Positions 34,289 to 43,554 are shown, counted from the stretch's first letter. The stretch is DNA of 64,000 nt from Telluribacter roseus (GCF_017355915.2 NZ_JAFEUV020000019.1:1-64000); one strand, 5' to 3'. Numbers and translations are program-made. The notes: generated by a model not told the origin, from the letters alone.

Positions 34289-35170
34289 ATGAAAGAAAAA
34301 ACGCATTTCCGGACCATAGTCATTTCAGACGTGCATCTGGGGACCAATGGTTCGAAAGCCAAAGAAGCAACCCACTTTCTGAAATACTATTCCTGCAAGA
34401 GGTTGATCCTGAACGGGGATATTATTGATGGCTGGCAACTGAAGAAGTACGGTACCTGGAAGCGGAAGCATACGGGGTTCTTCAAGGCTGTCCTTAAGAT
34501 GATGGATGATCATGGTACGAAGGTGGTGTATCTGCGGGGCAACCACGACGATTTCCTGGATCAGATCATCCCACTCCGGTTCGGGAAGAAGTTCCAGATC
34601 CGGAAGGACTACATACTCAAATCCGGCAACCGCCGCTACTACATTACCCACGGCGATGTATTTGATTCGGTAACGACGCACTTCAAATGGCTGGCTTATC
34701 TGGGCGATGTAGGCTATACCTTTCTGCTGTGGCTCAACAAGTTCTACAATAGCTACCGCGCCTGGCAGGGAAAGCCTTACTACTCGCTTTCGCAGCGGAT
34801 CAAGCAGCGGGTCAAGATGGCGGTCAACTACGTATCCGACTTTGAAGAAAAACTGACGGAACTTGCCCGCTCACGCCACTGCGACGGCATTATCTGTGGG
34901 CATATTCACCAGCCCGTGATCCGGGAGATGGAGGACGATATTATGTACCTCAACTCCGGTGACTGGGTGGAGTCGATGAGTGCGCTGGTAGAAGATTTTG
35001 ATGGCAACTGGAGCCTGCTGTACTATAATGAGGCCGTGGAGAATAAAGAAGAGGATGAGGAAGAGGACAAATCCATCTCTAATTTTTTTGGCCGTAAAGA
35101 AGTCATAGCGGCTTTTACGGCTAGCAAAGCAGGGGAAGTACCTCCCACAGTACGGAGTTTTTTCAGATAG
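34289..35170 (+). CDS. UDP-2,3-diacylglucosamine diphosphatase-like metallophosphoesterase
   Basis: A 293-residue calcineurin-like phosphoesterase with the LpxH pattern: SDVHLGTNG (about 10), LILNGDIIDGW, YLRGNHDDF, ITHGDVFD, ICGHIHQP and YLNSGDWVES. The metal-binding Asp, His and Asn residues are complete. The acidic tail (EEDEEEDKSISNFFGRK) is longer than in E. coli LpxH. It may cleave UDP-diacylglucosamine in lipid A synthesis or a related nucleotide-lipid. A glycosyltransferase gene follows 29 bases later in the same direction, suggesting a shared glycolipid pathway. Confidence 0.85.
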   Translation: MKEKTHFRTIVISDVHLGTNGSKAKEATHFLKYYSCKRLILNGDIIDGWQLKKYGTWKRKHTGFFKAVLKMMDDHGTKVVYLRGNHDDFLDQIIPLRFGKKFQIRKDYILKSGNRRYYITHGDVFDSVTTHFKWLAYLGDVGYTFLLWLNKFYNSYRAWQGKPYYSLSQRIKQRVKMAVNYVSDFEEKLTELARSRHCDGIICGHIHQPVIREMEDDIMYLNSGDWVESMSALVEDFDGNWSLLYYNEAVENKEEDEEEDKSISNFFGRKEVIAAFTASKAGEVPPTVRSFFR

Positions 35171-35199
35171 GTAAAACATAAAACATCAAAGCCCTGCCT

Positions 35200-36333
35200 A
35201 TGAAGATCGTCTTTTTTGTACAGGGAGAAGGCCGGGGACACCTTACCCAGGCGCTGGCTCTGAGGCAAATGGTGCAGGAAGCAGGCCACCAGGTAGTAGC
35301 GGTGTTGGTGGGTACTGCCGAGGGGCGTGTGCTGCCCGAGTTCTTTGTAGAACAGATCAAAGCGCCCATTCATACCTTTGCCAGCCCCAACCTGATCTAT
35401 GACAGCGGCAAAGGCTGTATCAATATCATCAAGACCATACGTACACACACTGCCCGCGCAGGTACCTATACAAAGAGCCTGCGGCAAATACACGAGCTGG
35501 TGAAGCAGTATCAGCCGGAGGTACTTGTCAATTTCTACGAAGTACTCGGCGGCATCTACAACGCTACCTACCGGCCCGGTATCCCCATGGTATGTATCGC
35601 ACACCAGTACCTATTACTCCACCCTCAGTTTCACTTTCCCAAAAACAGCTGGCTAGACCGCCGGATCGTTAATTTCAATACCCGACTTACGGCTCTGGGA
35701 GCCCTGAAAAGGCTGGCTCTGTCATTCCGCCCGATGGCTGATAGTACTTCCCCCGCGCTTACCATCGTTCCTCCCTTGCTCCGCCGCGAAGTACAGCAAC
35801 TAAAGCCTGTTAGTGGCGACTATTTGCTCGTGTACATGACACACCACAGCCTGAGCCGCCAGATACTGGCGTGGCATCGGGAGCATCCGGAGGTACAGCT
35901 ACACTGCTTCTGGGACAAAGCGGATGCCGCTGAGGAGGTAGTCGTAGACGATACCCTGACCTTCCACCGGATCAATGGCTCCAAGTACCTGCGCTTCATG
36001 AAAGGTTGTCGGGCGGTAGTAACTACGGCGGGATTTGAGTCGGTATGTGAGGCCATGTACCTGGGCAAGCCCGTGCTGATGGTGCCCGTGCCCAAGCACT
36101 TTGAGCAGGCCTGCAACGCCGTAGATGGGGTACTGGCCGGTGCGGGAGCCACCTCCCGTACATTTGACCTGTCGGTACTTACTGATTTCATGCCCTACTA
36201 CCGCAGTCCGCAGGCTGAGTTCCGGAAGTGGCACCGGGAGGGAAACTACCTGTTTGTAAAGGAACTGGAAGAAACTGTACAGGTCAGGCAGCCGGAGGCT
36301 CCCGTTTTCGCCGAGACGCTGGCGTGGGGTTAG
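35200..36333 (+). CDS. MurG/GT28-like glycosyltransferase
   Basis: A 377-residue GT-B glycosyltransferase. It begins KIVFFVQGEGRGHLTQALALRQMV, the N-terminal Gly-rich loop of MurG/GT28-like enzymes. The C-terminal sugar-nucleotide region includes VVTTAGFESVCEAMYLGKPVLMVPVPKHFEQACNA. The acceptor is unknown; GT28 relatives glycosylate undecaprenyl-linked or diacylglycerol lipids. It is paired with the LpxH-like gene upstream, so a membrane-lipid role is the best inference. Confidence 0.82.
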   Translation: MKIVFFVQGEGRGHLTQALALRQMVQEAGHQVVAVLVGTAEGRVLPEFFVEQIKAPIHTFASPNLIYDSGKGCINIIKTIRTHTARAGTYTKSLRQIHELVKQYQPEVLVNFYEVLGGIYNATYRPGIPMVCIAHQYLLLHPQFHFPKNSWLDRRIVNFNTRLTALGALKRLALSFRPMADSTSPALTIVPPLLRREVQQLKPVSGDYLLVYMTHHSLSRQILAWHREHPEVQLHCFWDKADAAEEVVVDDTLTFHRINGSKYLRFMKGCRAVVTTAGFESVCEAMYLGKPVLMVPVPKHFEQACNAVDGVLAGAGATSRTFDLSVLTDFMPYYRSPQAEFRKWHREGNYLFVKELEETVQVRQPEAPVFAETLAWG

Positions 36334-36419
36334 ATTAGAAACCTCTTCTAGTAGACATAGCTGCTAAATTTACGTAGTTACACTGCCTCTTCATGTCCTC
36401 TGCTTTCCCGGTTTTTATG

Positions 36420-36427
36420 TAGCTTTG
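36420..36427 (+). promoter_or_regulatory. putative -7 box TAGCTTTG of the isoaspartyl peptidase gene
   Basis: TAnnTTTG match 21 bases before the ATG at 36449. Confidence 0.45.
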
Positions 36428-36448
36428 GTAAAACTATTTACCTAAACT

Positions 36449-37525
36449 ATGAGAAAATTACTGCTGTGTGCGTTGTTAGCTTTGATGACAACACCTACCA
36501 TATTCGCTCAGGATTATAAAGACAAGATCACGCTGGTGATACATGGCGGCGCGGGTACTATTACGCGCCAGAACATGACGCCCGAACGGGAGAAAGCCTA
36601 TAGAGAAGCACTCACCATGGCGTTGTTGAAAGGACATCAGGTTCTGAAGCAGGGTGGTACCAGCCTGGAAGCCGTTGAGGCGGCTGTGCGGGTCATGGAA
36701 GATTCTCCGCTATTCAATGCGGGTAAAGGAGCGGTATTTACCAACGAAGGCAAGAACGAAATGGATGCGGCCGTGATGAACGGTAAGAATCTGATGGCCG
36801 GAGCCGTAGCCAGCGTTACTACGGTTAAGAATCCCATTCGGGCGGCTATAGCCGTTATGGAAAACTCCCCGCACGTAATGATGATCGGGAAGGGAGCCGA
36901 GCTATTTGCCGAAAAGCAGGGACTGGAAATCGTTGATCCTTCCTACTTCTATACCGAAGCCCGCTACAAAGCGTTGGAACGGGCTCGCAAAGAGGAGAAG
37001 GTAGAGCTGGATCATACCGAAAAAGAAAAAAAGGAAGTAAAGAAAAGCCCCAAGACCGGAGCCGTAACGCCTCAGGAGAACCTGATCTTTACCGAGGGTA
37101 AGAAATTCGGTACAGTAGGCTGCGTGGCGCTGGACCAGTACGGCAACCTGGCGGCGGGTACCTCTACCGGAGGTATGACCAACAAGCGCTACGGTCGGGT
37201 AGGTGATGCGCCTATAATCGGAGCAGGTACCTATGCCAATAACAACACCTGCGCCATATCGGCTACCGGACACGGCGAGTACTTTATCCGCTCGGTAGTA
37301 GCCTACGACGTATCGGCGCTAATGGAGTACAAAGGCCTGAGTGTACAGCAGGCGGCCGATGAGGTAGTGATGAAAAAGCTGGTGGAACGCGGTGGCGAAG
37401 GCGGACTTATCGCGCTGGACCGCCAGGGGAATATCGCCATGCCCTTCAACTCCGAAGGGATGTACCGCGGTTACGTCAAGGCAGACGGTACTATTGAGGT
37501 GTTGATATATAAGGAGGAAAGGTAA
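36449..37525 (+). CDS. exported isoaspartyl peptidase / type 2 L-asparaginase
   Basis: A 358-residue Ntn hydrolase with a Sec signal peptide (1-20, ending TIFAQ). The alpha subunit begins ITLVIHGGAGTI. Autocleavage should expose the nucleophile Thr222 in KKFGTVGCVAL, and the beta subunit carries GTSTGGMTNKRYGRVGDAPIIGAGTYAN. A Lys/Glu-rich linker (about 175-205) precedes the cleavage site, as usual. The enzyme cleaves isoaspartyl dipeptides and asparagine in the periplasm. Confidence 0.92.
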   Translation: MRKLLLCALLALMTTPTIFAQDYKDKITLVIHGGAGTITRQNMTPEREKAYREALTMALLKGHQVLKQGGTSLEAVEAAVRVMEDSPLFNAGKGAVFTNEGKNEMDAAVMNGKNLMAGAVASVTTVKNPIRAAIAVMENSPHVMMIGKGAELFAEKQGLEIVDPSYFYTEARYKALERARKEEKVELDHTEKEKKEVKKSPKTGAVTPQENLIFTEGKKFGTVGCVALDQYGNLAAGTSTGGMTNKRYGRVGDAPIIGAGTYANNNTCAISATGHGEYFIRSVVAYDVSALMEYKGLSVQQAADEVVMKKLVERGGEGGLIALDRQGNIAMPFNSEGMYRGYVKADGTIEVLIYKEER

Positions 37526-37526
37526 G

Positions 37527-37600
37527 AAAGGAGGAAAGGAGTTGATTAATGACCAATTATCAGTGACCATTGACTAACTACTTTCCTGCTTTCCTCCTTT
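37527..37600. repeat. purine/pyrimidine inverted repeat between convergent genes
   Basis: AAAGGAGGAAAG (37527-37538) is complementary to CTTTCCTCCTTT (37589-37600), with a 50-base loop. A direct near-copy of the left arm lies at 37510-37522. It may act as a weak bidirectional terminator. Confidence 0.45.
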
Positions 37601-37607
37601 ATCACCT

Positions 37608-38090
37608 TTACTGCTTCACAAATATCATCCTTTCGCTGCGGTTATTGAAGAAGATAGATAGTTGATCCTTCTGCCCCTTGTTGCGGTATATCTCGTAACC
37701 GGTGGCGCTGTTCATGGCGGTCCAGGCTTTGGCACTCCACGCGGTGGGCTCCGCTACTTTGGTACCGCCAAAGGTTACGTTCAGAAGCTGGCAGGCATCG
37801 GCTTTCTGATAGCCTCCGCCTACCTGATTTGCTACGGTATGCCCCTGGATAGTACCCTTATCCCCATCTTCTTTGAACGTAAGTACTACGCCGCGTCCGT
37901 TAGGCTCAGGATCTTCTTCCAGTTTGCGGCTGTCTATGTGCTGGTAAGCCTGGAGCCGCCAGGTACCTTCCATACCCCCGGAGGGACTACAGCTATACGG
38001 AGCATCTATGATAAAGTCCTCCTGCTCGCACCGGAAGGCGGTGAAGCAAAGCAGGCATATAAGAGCAAGGTTTGTAACTAATCTCTGCAT
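37608..38090 (-). CDS. lipocalin-like exported protein, probable lipoprotein
   Basis: A 160-residue protein with a hydrophobic N-terminus ending in Cys21 (FTAFRCEQ), a loose lipobox. The mature part carries a Gly-x-Trp start (MEGTWRLQAYQHID) and a closing NNRSERMIFVKQ as in META/lipocalin-like domains. Four other Cys residues could form disulfides. It is the last gene of the minus-strand run that begins with the ECF sigma gene at 44095. No ligand is identifiable. Confidence 0.7.
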   Translation of the reverse strand: MQRLVTNLALICLLCFTAFRCEQEDFIIDAPYSCSPSGGMEGTWRLQAYQHIDSRKLEEDPEPNGRGVVLTFKEDGDKGTIQGHTVANQVGGGYQKADACQLLNVTFGGTKVAEPTAWSAKAWTAMNSATGYEIYRNKGQKDQLSIFFNNRSERMIFVKQ

Positions 38091-38140
38091 ACTTTTTTAA
38101 CTATTGCCTGACTTCTGATTCTTCTAACACCTGACAGCTA

Positions 38141-38725
38141 TCAAAATGCAATACCCAGGCGCAGGCACAAACGGTTATACTCGCGGGTTTCGTGGCGCTC
38201 GGTCTGGTCCCAGAGAGGAGGCTTGGAGACAGATGCTTCCTGCCGCTTATAGCTAAGGGTGATGGTGAAGGCGGCTCCGTCGGGGCTACCCAGGCGCAGG
38301 CCCAGGCCGGGATTCAGCATCATACCGCCGCGGGTACGGAATCCATCATTGTCCTCATGAAACCATACCAGTCCATACCCGGCATCAGCTGTAGCAAAGA
38401 AACGTACATTACGATCAGCCGCCAGATCGTACCGGGCACCAGCGGCTATGGGAGTAATCAGGGCTGCGGTATACCAGTCGAGGCCGGTCGTGAGTCCGGC
38501 CGCCAGCCGTGGATTGAGCTGCAGCCCGTTGAAGGTCTGCAGGGTCAGGTTCAGGCGGTTTTCCACTACCTGGGTAGCTCCGGCGTAGGGTAGGTACTTT
38601 ACCCGCCCGAACAGGCCGCCCAGCTCGGTGTGGTTGACGTAGCGGCGCTTAAAGGGGGCCTCCTGGGCCAGCGACATACCCGTCGCCAACAGGATGATCA
38701 GAAACAGAGAAAGTAGCTTCTTCAT
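38141..38725 (-). CDS. small outer-membrane beta-barrel protein of unknown function
   Basis: A 194-residue protein with a signal peptide (1-20, ending GMSLAQ). Alternating hydrophobic/aromatic strands (NLTLQTFNGLQL, VRFFATADAGYGLVWF, LCLRLGIAF) and a terminal Phe indicate an 8- to 10-strand barrel. It starts 23 bases after the LVIVD lipoprotein gene, so the two are probably co-transcribed. Confidence 0.72.
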   Translation of the reverse strand: MKKLLSLFLIILLATGMSLAQEAPFKRRYVNHTELGGLFGRVKYLPYAGATQVVENRLNLTLQTFNGLQLNPRLAAGLTTGLDWYTAALITPIAAGARYDLAADRNVRFFATADAGYGLVWFHEDNDGFRTRGGMMLNPGLGLRLGSPDGAAFTITLSYKRQEASVSKPPLWDQTERHETREYNRLCLRLGIAF

Positions 38726-38748
38726 AAGTAAGTATCTGTTTTGAAGCC

Positions 38749-40047
38749 TTAGATGCTACTTTCACCGACTGGTATCTTACTGATCTGACGGAGCTGACGC
38801 GGATTGGTAGCATCAAACTGGTAGAAGCCATCCTTGCCCACCATCAGGAGCGTCTTACCCAGCGAGATCACGTCGTACGCATCGATGTCCTTCATGTGCG
38901 ACAGCATGTTCTTATCTACCGCAAACCGATCCGATACATCAAACGTCTTCAGGCCGTACTTGCCTTCGCAGAGGTATAGGGTAGGGAAGTCAATGCTAAG
39001 TCCGTGCGGGTTCTGCATAGGGTAGCTCTTGATGAGGCGCGGGCGCGTCAGATCACTGATGTCCACCAGGTCGAGCTGGTTCTGGGCGTTGCGGCAGGTA
39101 GTACCCGAGCGGAGCGTAACATAGGCCACATTATCCTGTACTACTACGGGATCGCAGGCCATCATGTGCTGGAATACCGACAGCTGCTTCGGATCAGATG
39201 GGTTGCTGTTGTCGTAGATGTACATGCCCGTGCTGGAGCCGATAAAGAGCTTATCCTTGTATGGGAAGATGGTCTCGATGCCCCAGCCCAGGTTGACGGT
39301 GGAGTAGCTGGTAGGCTTGGACGGATTAGAAATATCAAAGAGGTGCAGGTTGTTTTGTCCGACCGTGTAGAGGAAGTTGTTGTACAGGGCAAAGCGAGCC
39401 ATAGAGCCACCTTTGCCGTCGCTGCTACCAGGAGCGGCTGATGGGGCGGCGGCGCTGGAGAAGGCGGCATCCATCATACGCCAGGCACCTCCCAGCCACC
39501 ACATCTCGGGCATGATCGGGTTTTCCTCGCAGTTGGTGCTGATGGTTTCTGTTATGTACTCTACCTTCTGGTCGTTGATGGCTCCAACCGATTCGTTGTA
39601 GCTCCACCAGGCTCCCTCAAACTGCCCGTTCTTGAATACTTCGTCTACCCGTCCCACTTCCTGCGGCTTAGCCGGATCGGTAATATCCAGCGCTACCAGG
39701 TCAGTGTAGCTATCGGCGTAGAGGATGTTGCCGCGTACGGCCATGTCGCCGTTGCCGGGTATATTGATGAAAGAGACAAAGCGCGGTGCCGACGGATTGC
39801 TGTTGTCAATCACATGCAGGCCTTTTTTGATTTCGTTAATGAGCAGGTAGTTGCCTTTGATGTAGATCTTACCCGGATGCTCGAGCGCACGGGGAGCTTC
39901 GGTTTTCAGGCTCCGGCGCACCTCCATGAGCGATACAGTTACAGGGGTCATTCGCTTCACTACGCGGGTTTCCTGGCAGCGGTCATTGCAGGACCACAGC
40001 CCCGTCATCAGTAGTGTAAGTAGCAGTAGTAAAGGTACGGGTTTCAT
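38749..40047 (-). CDS. LVIVD-repeat lipoprotein
   Basis: A 432-residue lipoprotein: lipobox LWSC with Cys20. The body is a series of beta-propeller-like repeats of the form L-x-V-x-D-I-S-(N/D)-P-S-x-P (GLHVIDNSNPSAPRFVS, DLVALDITDPAKPQEVG, NLHLFDISNPSKPTSYS, GMYIYDNSNPSDPKQLS, QLDLVDISDLTRPRLIK), the LVIVD motif. A Gly/Ser/Ala-rich loop lies near 195-215. Such proteins sit on the cell surface or outer membrane and probably mediate binding. It is part of the minus-strand envelope gene run. Confidence 0.88.
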   Translation of the reverse strand: MKPVPLLLLLTLLMTGLWSCNDRCQETRVVKRMTPVTVSLMEVRRSLKTEAPRALEHPGKIYIKGNYLLINEIKKGLHVIDNSNPSAPRFVSFINIPGNGDMAVRGNILYADSYTDLVALDITDPAKPQEVGRVDEVFKNGQFEGAWWSYNESVGAINDQKVEYITETISTNCEENPIMPEMWWLGGAWRMMDAAFSSAAAPSAAPGSSDGKGGSMARFALYNNFLYTVGQNNLHLFDISNPSKPTSYSTVNLGWGIETIFPYKDKLFIGSSTGMYIYDNSNPSDPKQLSVFQHMMACDPVVVQDNVAYVTLRSGTTCRNAQNQLDLVDISDLTRPRLIKSYPMQNPHGLSIDFPTLYLCEGKYGLKTFDVSDRFAVDKNMLSHMKDIDAYDVISLGKTLLMVGKDGFYQFDATNPRQLRQISKIPVGESSI

Positions 40048-40187
40048 AGCAGGTTAGGTTTTGAGTAACAGATGGATAAACTACGCCTTAAAGACCCTGG
40101 TGTACACGAAAGGTTGGAACGGATACAAACAAAATCGTCCGAAAGCAGAGCCTCCGGACGATAACGCACCCCGAAAACGTCAGAAAC

Positions 40188-40610
40188 CTACTGACGTTTG
40201 TACTCGTAGACAGAGCCGTCGGCTACAACCGAGCCTTGTGTACCGCGTTCGTACAGGTACAAACGGCCCTCTGATATCTCGTATGCCTGATAGCTGTTAT
40301 CATCAGGATAAATGACAGCGTTTTTATAAGGCGCTTCTTTCTGGCTTTCTCCGGTATAGCAGCGTCCGGTATCTTCTACTTTTCCGTCACGGGTGACGGT
40401 GTAGGTAGTACCCGAAAACTCCAGCTTCTCAGAGTAAGGCAGCTGAGCGCCGCGGACGGTAGTCTGGGACAGGCCGTAGGTGATGGCATCCAGCTGCCAG
40501 GTACCGGCCAGTTGGTTATCTACTTTTACAACATCTTCTTTTTCGCAGGAAGCCAGTAAGGCTACTACTGCCAGAGCAGGGATGAACAGGAACTTCTTGA
40601 ATAATTTCAT
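40188..40610 (-). CDS. lipocalin-like lipoprotein
   Basis: A 140-residue lipoprotein with lipobox LLASC (Cys22). A single lipocalin-like domain follows: LAGTWQLDAITYG, EKLEFSGTTYTVTRDGKVEDTG, ending EGRLYLYERG...VYEYKRQ. It lies 62 bases after the serpin gene. Function is unknown. Confidence 0.78.
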   Translation of the reverse strand: MKLFKKFLFIPALAVVALLASCEKEDVVKVDNQLAGTWQLDAITYGLSQTTVRGAQLPYSEKLEFSGTTYTVTRDGKVEDTGRCYTGESQKEAPYKNAVIYPDDNSYQAYEISEGRLYLYERGTQGSVVADGSVYEYKRQ

Positions 40611-40672
40611 GGCTAAATTTGACTAAGGTACTTATTACTAGTGAATGAAAACTGTGCTTAGGAATACTCAGA

Positions 40673-41896
40673 TTATGGATTCATGATACGTCCCATGAAG
40701 AGGATGGTATCGGATGTTTTCTCGCTGATGATGAATACAAACGGCCGGTCGAATATGTACGATGGAGGCATGGAGGTAACTACTATCCCAACGGAGGTAA
40801 CGGCGGCGGCCTCGGTGCCTTTTTCATCTACACCCAGGTAGGTGTTCTGCTTGATAAGGCTTACGGCCAGTTGTTCGGCTTTGCTGATTTTGTCAAGCTC
40901 AGCCTGGGTGCTGAACGCCTTCTCTATACCCATCTGCTGGAGTGTCTTGTTCAGCTCCACCTCGTAGTCCAGCGTAAACTTAGGCAACCCTACCAGTACT
41001 TTGCTCTCCTGCAGCAGGTTGTTCTGCAGGCTGCTCCAGTCGCTGGGGCCGAAGTTCTTGATCAGATCATCGACGGTGCCATCACCATTCGGCATGAGCA
41101 GCGTCAGGTTAAACTGCCCGCTGGCGTAGGGGAGCTGAGCCGCTGAGTATTTTTCAGTCCGGGCTACGCGAAAAGCCTCCTGGAGCGACATCATCTTCAC
41201 GTTCTTGGAGCTGCCATTAGCCAGGGTAAAAGGAGCATCGGTCGTCTGCTTGGGATCGAACTGGTACTTCCAGTCGCCTTTGAAATACAGCGCGTTGAGC
41301 AGGAACATGACGTGGTCAGGACGGATCTCTTCTATTACCTTCTTGATCTTGCCGTTGGTGTTGTCGCTGGCCCACTGGTTGATGCGGTCTTTGGTAGCGG
41401 GACTATTAAAGTCCTGAGCCAATGCCTCTGCCTTGAACGACTGGCGCAGCACGTCCAGGAAGTTGTTCTCGACCTGGAAGCCATTGCGGTACCATACCGA
41501 GTTGGCCATAGCCAGCTTCACACTCGGATCAGCCTGTGGAAGATCTTCCATCAGGGTCTTATAAGCCTGATTCAGATCAGCCTGCGTCAGCCCCTCCATT
41601 TTCAGCGCTTTCTGGATTTGCTGGGCTGTTTCGCCTTCGGCTCCGTTGAGCAGCATACCCAGGGCAATGTGCAGGCTCAGTGGCGACACAAACAGGTTCT
41701 CTCCGGCGGGTTGGGTAGTTTGCAGATTTTGGAAGAAATCAAAGGCAAAATCAGTAGTACTGGCTGCTACCCGTGCCGGTATATGTACCTCCTTGCTTAC
41801 CGGAGGAGCGGGAGTGTTCCCGTCGTTGTTACATCCGCTCAGCGAGGCTGTAAGCATAGCTGCCGCCAGGGCAGCTGTGGTTAGTACTTTGTTCAT
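40673..41896 (-). CDS. serpin family lipoprotein (serine protease inhibitor)
   Basis: A 407-residue serpin anchored as a lipoprotein (lipobox SLSGC, Cys22). Serpin hallmarks: FAFDFFQNLQ, NLFVSPLSLHIALGMLLNGAEGETAQQI, LLNALYFKGDWKYQFDP, and the C-terminal FDRPFVFIISEKTSDTILFMGRIMNP. The reactive-loop hinge DEKGTEAAAVTS has small residues at P15-P9, so it should be inhibitory. Counting 17 residues from the hinge Glu puts P1-P1 prime at Thr-Ser in VVTSMPP, pointing to an elastase- or subtilisin-like target rather than a trypsin-like one. The target protease is unknown. It lies 119 bases after the anti-sigma-like gene. Confidence 0.92.
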   Translation of the reverse strand: MNKVLTTAALAAAMLTASLSGCNNDGNTPAPPVSKEVHIPARVAASTTDFAFDFFQNLQTTQPAGENLFVSPLSLHIALGMLLNGAEGETAQQIQKALKMEGLTQADLNQAYKTLMEDLPQADPSVKLAMANSVWYRNGFQVENNFLDVLRQSFKAEALAQDFNSPATKDRINQWASDNTNGKIKKVIEEIRPDHVMFLLNALYFKGDWKYQFDPKQTTDAPFTLANGSSKNVKMMSLQEAFRVARTEKYSAAQLPYASGQFNLTLLMPNGDGTVDDLIKNFGPSDWSSLQNNLLQESKVLVGLPKFTLDYEVELNKTLQQMGIEKAFSTQAELDKISKAEQLAVSLIKQNTYLGVDEKGTEAAAVTSVGIVVTSMPPSYIFDRPFVFIISEKTSDTILFMGRIMNP

Positions 41897-42015
41897 AGCT
41901 AGCAGATATTTTAAGCGTTTACATTATATGGATTATACACCTATCTGTTACGGTGGATTTGATACTATATAGATTCGGCTGGCGGGCTCAGGGTTGGAAG
42001 CCTTACCCAAAAAAT

Positions 42016-43554
42016 CTAAAATAAATAGCGGACTCCCCATCCCAGTCCGTATAGCTGCGGACGGGTAGAGATGGTTTCGTTGTTGCGTATCCCCGTCGAG
42101 AGCGCTTTCTGGTAGGAGCCGGTGAGGCTGGCCGTCCAGTGCGACGACAGATGGTAGTTGAGCCGCACGCCCGTAGCGGCCGACCAGTTGAGGTTGCGGT
42201 ACACACCGTCGCTGGCGGTGGTAGTAAGGGTATAGCCGGGAGCTGTTTCGAGATCGTTGCGCAGGAACATATTAGCTACCATGCCCCCCAGTACCGTATA
42301 GCTGAGTTTGCCTTCCGGATTGAGGGTATAGCCAGCATGTACCGGCAGCTGCAGGAAGCGGTAGTCATTGCGTGTCTGCTGATCCAGGTCAATGTATATG
42401 GCGGCCATCTCATTCGCGCTGGACGGTGCTCCGAACTGGGACTTATCATTAGCCGCCCGATGAGAGCCGGATGAACTCGCCATCAGTGCGTTTTCGAGCA
42501 CATTGGCACTGCGGTTCGACATAGCATCCAGTACGTAGCCGTCACTCACAAAGGTAGAATTGCCCTGCAGGTAGCTAACTCCTGTCTCGATAGACCAGTG
42601 CTTCGAGAGCTTCATACCACCCTGAGTCTGTAGGGCGTACGACAGGCCGGCCCGGCTCGAGCTGGAAAGCGACTGCCGACCAGCATTAGCGGCCGAAAAT
42701 GCGGCCGGCGGTGAGGTGACGTTCACGTCCGGATTGAAAGAGGCGGGCATCAGTCCTACACCAGCCCAGTACTCCTTAGGCTTGGTGGGGGGAGTAAGAG
42801 GAGTATCGTCCGGAGCATCGTACCGGAAGAATACATAGCGCTTCTGCGTATATACGGGTAGTTCGCGGAACTCCCGGGGTGAAAGGGCCTCCACCTGAAG
42901 GTCTCCCAGAGCAACTGGTTCTACGGAACGGGCTGACTCCACTATGGCTATACGGGTATCAGGAGCTGCATCAGCGGCCATTGATCTGCTCTGGGCAGGG
43001 GTAGTGGTTTGGCTATTATGCTCCGGCTGGTCAGTAATTTCGGTGCGACGCGAATTGGCCGCCAGGGAAGGCGAAGTAGCTGGCTCCTGCGCAAGAGGAC
43101 GTGTTCCCTCTCCACCGACTTTCCGGCTTGCGGCTACCTGATCCTGGGCGGCATACCGGGGCTCCTGCGTTGGGGCAGCTGCCTCAGTACTTTCACCTGT
43201 GGTACGCGGGCTGCTATCGGCATCGGCCGGCTGATTGGCCGACTCCGCCATTCGCTGATCCTGTGTAGCAGAGCCTCCCTTATCCACCGCTACAGTAGGC
43301 AGGTTAGTCTGCGCGTTTCTGTCCAGACGTAGCAGCAGGGGCAGACCTATCACCAGTAGGGCGCCTATTGCCGCCGCTGCGTACCACAGCCGGGGCGAGC
43401 GCCACCACAGGGGTACTATCGGTGCAGATTTCTTTTCCTGCTGGTCGAGGTGTGCCTCCAGAGCGTCCCAGACCGAAGGCGGCGGAGGTACCGAAGCCTC
43501 ATCCAGGGCTTTCCGCCACTCCTCCTCAAAGTTGTGTTTTTCGGACTGATTCAT
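42016..43554 (-). CDS. membrane anti-sigma-like protein with outer-membrane-type barrel C-terminus
   Basis: A 512-residue protein. The N-terminal 50 residues (FEEEWRKALDEASVPPPPSVWDALEAHLDQQ) look like a cytoplasmic sigma-binding segment. One membrane span lies near 53-72 (LWYAAAAIGALLVIGLPLLL). A long low-complexity stretch rich in Ala, Ser, Gln and Thr (about 80-260) follows, then about 250 residues of barrel-like strands (SYALQTQGGMKLSKHWSIETGVSYLQG, LNYHLSSHWTASLTGSYQKAL) ending LGWGVRYLF. Its start overlaps the ECF sigma gene by 29 bases. It is probably the membrane-tethered anti-sigma partner, with a periplasmic sensing domain. Confidence 0.7.
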   Translation of the reverse strand: MNQSEKHNFEEEWRKALDEASVPPPPSVWDALEAHLDQQEKKSAPIVPLWWRSPRLWYAAAAIGALLVIGLPLLLRLDRNAQTNLPTVAVDKGGSATQDQRMAESANQPADADSSPRTTGESTEAAAPTQEPRYAAQDQVAASRKVGGEGTRPLAQEPATSPSLAANSRRTEITDQPEHNSQTTTPAQSRSMAADAAPDTRIAIVESARSVEPVALGDLQVEALSPREFRELPVYTQKRYVFFRYDAPDDTPLTPPTKPKEYWAGVGLMPASFNPDVNVTSPPAAFSAANAGRQSLSSSSRAGLSYALQTQGGMKLSKHWSIETGVSYLQGNSTFVSDGYVLDAMSNRSANVLENALMASSSGSHRAANDKSQFGAPSSANEMAAIYIDLDQQTRNDYRFLQLPVHAGYTLNPEGKLSYTVLGGMVANMFLRNDLETAPGYTLTTTASDGVYRNLNWSAATGVRLNYHLSSHWTASLTGSYQKALSTGIRNNETISTRPQLYGLGWGVRYLF

